Position numbers and translations under genes: made by a program
Notes under the pieces: model-generated
What the model was told of the DNA's origin: nothing
Database searches by the model: none
What the model saw: the letters and a program-made list of their open reading frames with translations, nothing else
Assembly: GCA_028277645.1 (NCBI GenBank)
Contig: JANQFV010000015.1
Span: 217,951 to 281,950 of the forward strand
Length of the DNA: 64,000 nucleotides
Source of the DNA: Phycisphaerae bacterium
Lineage (GTDB): Bacteria; Planctomycetota; Phycisphaerae; UBA1845; Fen-1342
Reading direction: 5' to 3'
In this document: piece after piece, positions 62,073 to 64,000 of the stretch
Layout: every line of letters starts with the position of its first letter
How positions within the stretch are numbered: the first letter of the stretch is position 1

Positions 62073-63641
62073 CTAGTACGGCACGTTCGGCTGCGGCAAG
62101 TCGCTCATGTCGCGGGCCAGGTGCAGCGGACCGATCTCGCTTTCGACTGCATCGAGAATCGCGTTGGACTCGATCAGCCTGCGAATCTCCTCGATGTCGG
62201 GGTACATCACGCGATCGTCCTTCATGAACGGCACCTTCTCGCGGATCAGTTTATGCGCGATGCCCGTGCCCTTGCCCGGCTGCTTGCCCCCGTAGTAGTC
62301 CATCGCCTGCGCCGCGGACATCATCTCGATCGCCAATACAGCCCGCACGTTCCGCAGAATCTCGCCGCACTTGCGGACGGCGATCGGCCCCATGCTGACG
62401 TGGTCTTCCTGATCGGCGGACACGCTGATCGAATCAACGCTGGCCGGGTGCGACAGCACCTTGTTCTCCGACACGAGCGCGGCCGCGGTGTATTGCGCGA
62501 CCATCAACCCGCTGTTGAGCCCCTTGCCTTCGATCAGGAAATCAGGCAGGCCGGAGTTCAGCGCCGGGTTCAGCAGGCGGTTGGTATGCCGCTCCGACAG
62601 GTTCGCCAATTCCGACAGCGCGATGCACAGGAAGTCGACAACGAATCCGATCGGCTGTCCGTGGAAGTTGCCCGCCGCGAAGTACTGGCCCTCGTCGGCA
62701 TAGAAAAGTGGATTATCCGCGGCGGCGTTCATCTCCACCTGCACGACCTTGCGGGCGTATTCCAGTGTATCGAGCGACGGCCCCATCGCCTGCGGCGTGC
62801 AGCGCAGGCTGTAGCCGTCCTGCACCTTGCCGGTCTTGTCAGCCATGATCTGGCTGCCGTCGAAGAGCCGCAGCAGGTTGGCGGCGACGGCGTTCTGCCC
62901 GCCGTATGCCCGTTGCCGGTGAATCAGGGGGTTGAACGCGCGTTCGACGGCCCGCAATGCGTCGAGTGTCATGGCCGAAGCGATCATCGCGTTTTTGATC
63001 ACCCGCTCGGCATCATAGCACAGCAGCGCCGCCCCGCCGGTCATCATCTGCGATCCGTTGATCAGGCCGAGCCCCTCCTTGAAGGTAACGTCGGTCGGCT
63101 CGACGCCGGCGACCTTCATCGCCGCAGCGCCGGACATCAGCTCGCCCTGGTAGAACGCGCGCCCCTCGCCAATGGCCACTTCCGCGAACTGTGATAGCGG
63201 AGACAGGTCACCGCTGACGCCCAGCGAGCCCTTCTCGTTGATCGCGGGGACGACGCCCTTGTTGATCATGTTGAGTACGGTATCGAGCAGCTTCAGGCGC
63301 ACACCCGAGTAGCCTTTGGCAAGCGTGTTCGCCCGACACGTCATCGCCGCTCGCACGCTGTCGGCGGGGAAGAATTCGCCCGTACCTGCCGAGTGCGAAT
63401 AGATGATGCGGCGACTGAGCTCGGCGGACTGCTTTGGCGAAATGCGTACGCTGGCCAGCTCGCCGATGCCGGTCGTCACGCCATAAATGGCGATGTCCTC
63501 CTTGACGCACCGCTCGAGAAAATCGCGTGAGCGCTGGACATTCTGCCGCGCGGCGTCCGAGACTGAGACTGTCGCGCTCTCACGCGCAACGGAATGGAGC
63601 TGTTCGATCGAAAGAGAATTGCCGTCGAGAACGACTTGCAT
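62073..63641 (-). CDS. MIO-family aromatic amino acid ammonia lyase / aminomutase
   Basis: 522 residues, full length for the family. IYGVTTGIGELAS holds the catalytic Tyr; SHSAGTGEFF the substrate-pocket His. The MIO triad is VSG (Val142-Ser143-Gly144) in GSLGVSGDLSPLSQF instead of ASG. Further: FKEGLGLINGSQMMTG, QDGYSLRCTPQAMGP, AADNPLFY, and NFHGQPIGFVVDF. Sequence around the triad is as close to tyrosine 2,3-aminomutases (YGVTTGYGE, HSAGVG) as to histidine ammonia-lyase; no hutU/hutI neighbour is present. Histidine ammonia-lyase is the default guess, aminomutase the alternative. AAAGGGTGA precedes the ATG. Confidence 0.85.
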   Translation of the reverse strand: MQVVLDGNSLSIEQLHSVARESATVSVSDAARQNVQRSRDFLERCVKEDIAIYGVTTGIGELASVRISPKQSAELSRRIIYSHSAGTGEFFPADSVRAAMTCRANTLAKGYSGVRLKLLDTVLNMINKGVVPAINEKGSLGVSGDLSPLSQFAEVAIGEGRAFYQGELMSGAAAMKVAGVEPTDVTFKEGLGLINGSQMMTGGAALLCYDAERVIKNAMIASAMTLDALRAVERAFNPLIHRQRAYGGQNAVAANLLRLFDGSQIMADKTGKVQDGYSLRCTPQAMGPSLDTLEYARKVVQVEMNAAADNPLFYADEGQYFAAGNFHGQPIGFVVDFLCIALSELANLSERHTNRLLNPALNSGLPDFLIEGKGLNSGLMVAQYTAAALVSENKVLSHPASVDSISVSADQEDHVSMGPIAVRKCGEILRNVRAVLAIEMMSAAQAMDYYGGKQPGKGTGIAHKLIREKVPFMKDDRVMYPDIEEIRRLIESNAILDAVESEIGPLHLARDMSDLPQPNVPY

Positions 63642-63825
63642 CTGATCACCCTTTCAAGACGCCACCGGCGAGCCGCGTACACCCGGCCATCGCCTGCAAC
63701 CACGCAGCACTTCCCCGATCCCCCCCAAGAGAACCGTCAATATAGCAGAATGCGGATCAGGAGGTCCAGAATGAGCTGCCCCAATCCCGCCCGCACACCC
63801 CGCTGCGGACCCGCAACACACGCCC

Positions 63826-64000
63826 TCACGCCAGCGCAAAGTCCACGGCTGACTCGGCGTGAATCTCGGTTGTGTCAAAGACCGGCACCGGGCTGTCATC
63901 TGGCTGGATGAGGAGGCCGATCTCGGTGCAGCCGAGGATGATCCCCTGGCAGCCGGCGCCAACGAGCTTCTCGATAATCCCGCGATACGCCGCGCGAGAT
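63826..64000 (-). CDS. Aspartate/glutamate racemase family protein, C-terminal fragment
   Basis: Minus-strand frame running in from the right edge, 58 residues visible. GIILGCTEIGLLIQPDDSP and VPVFDTTEIHAESAVDFAL match the C-terminal catalytic-cysteine end of the Asp/Glu racemase family (YgeA/RacX type). Begins outside the window; too short to say which racemase. Confidence 0.75.
   Translation of the reverse strand, partial: SRAAYRGIIEKLVGAGCQGIILGCTEIGLLIQPDDSPVPVFDTTEIHAESAVDFALA

Noticed and set aside
62073..63641. Firm hutH assignment
   Set aside because: The triad is VSG, the sequence is equally close to aminomutases, and no hutU or hutI is adjacent.

Overview
The window is high-GC bacterial DNA and most resembles a Planctomycetota chromosome. 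This is an inference from gene content and architecture, not from a marker-gene search. Pointers are a lone GroES, a truncated division/cell-wall cluster (murC-murB-ddl-ftsQ with no ftsA or ftsZ after it), an IF3 and an S6 protein with long low-complexity charged tails, many lipoproteins and secreted proteins, and an Ax21-free, phage-free but repeat-rich intergenic landscape. I see no phage, no insertion sequence, no CRISPR array and no rRNA; there is one tRNA (Gln, anticodon UUG).

Positions 1-6756 hold a tightly overlapping operon of multiheme c-type cytochromes: a 5'-truncated monoheme protein, an octaheme c domain fused to a di-heme b-type quinone module, a membrane-anchored triheme protein that is a paralogue of the first gene, and a secreted 20-heme protein with an N-terminal NHL propeller. 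Together they look like a quinol-to-periplasm (perhaps to outside) electron conduit. Positions 7093-10659 carry a lone 1188-residue membrane protein of unknown function, and 10751-13378 a three-domain acyltransferase-ACP-acyl ligase. An O-antigen-ligase-like polymerase (minus strand) follows, then murC-murB-ddl-ftsQ and two integral membrane proteins of unknown role.

Positions 22182-28014 hold thrS-infC (infC apparently starting at AUC), a beta-hydroxyacid dehydrogenase, larC and a small SwrB-like membrane/coiled-coil/HTH protein. Minus-strand kamA-like and groES genes follow, then larB-nnrD (plus), a PAS hybrid histidine kinase (minus) and an arylsulfotransferase-like secreted protein (minus). 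Positions 36237-43169 are a long housekeeping operon: tRNA-Gln, a short glmU, prs, rplY, pth, rpsF, ssb, rpsR, rplI, dnaB. Its first part matches the Bacillus glmU-prs-ctc-pth order.

From 43365 on, a receiver-like protein and a diguanylate cyclase precede a RodA/FtsW-type glycosyltransferase. The remainder is accessory: an iodotyrosine-deiodinase-like nitroreductase, a PPOX-fold protein, a RelE-like/XRE toxin-antitoxin pair, a lipoprotein tyrosine-type phosphatase, divergent S8 and S9 protease lipoproteins, a large secreted propeller protein with a Cys-rich C-terminal sorting-like tail, a Tat-exported TIM-barrel protein, a VIT/vWA protein, a MIO-family ammonia lyase/aminomutase with a variant VSG triad, and the C-terminal end of an Asp/Glu racemase running off the right edge. 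This accessory part is peppered with at least three short palindromic repeat families, almost all placed at gene 3' ends.
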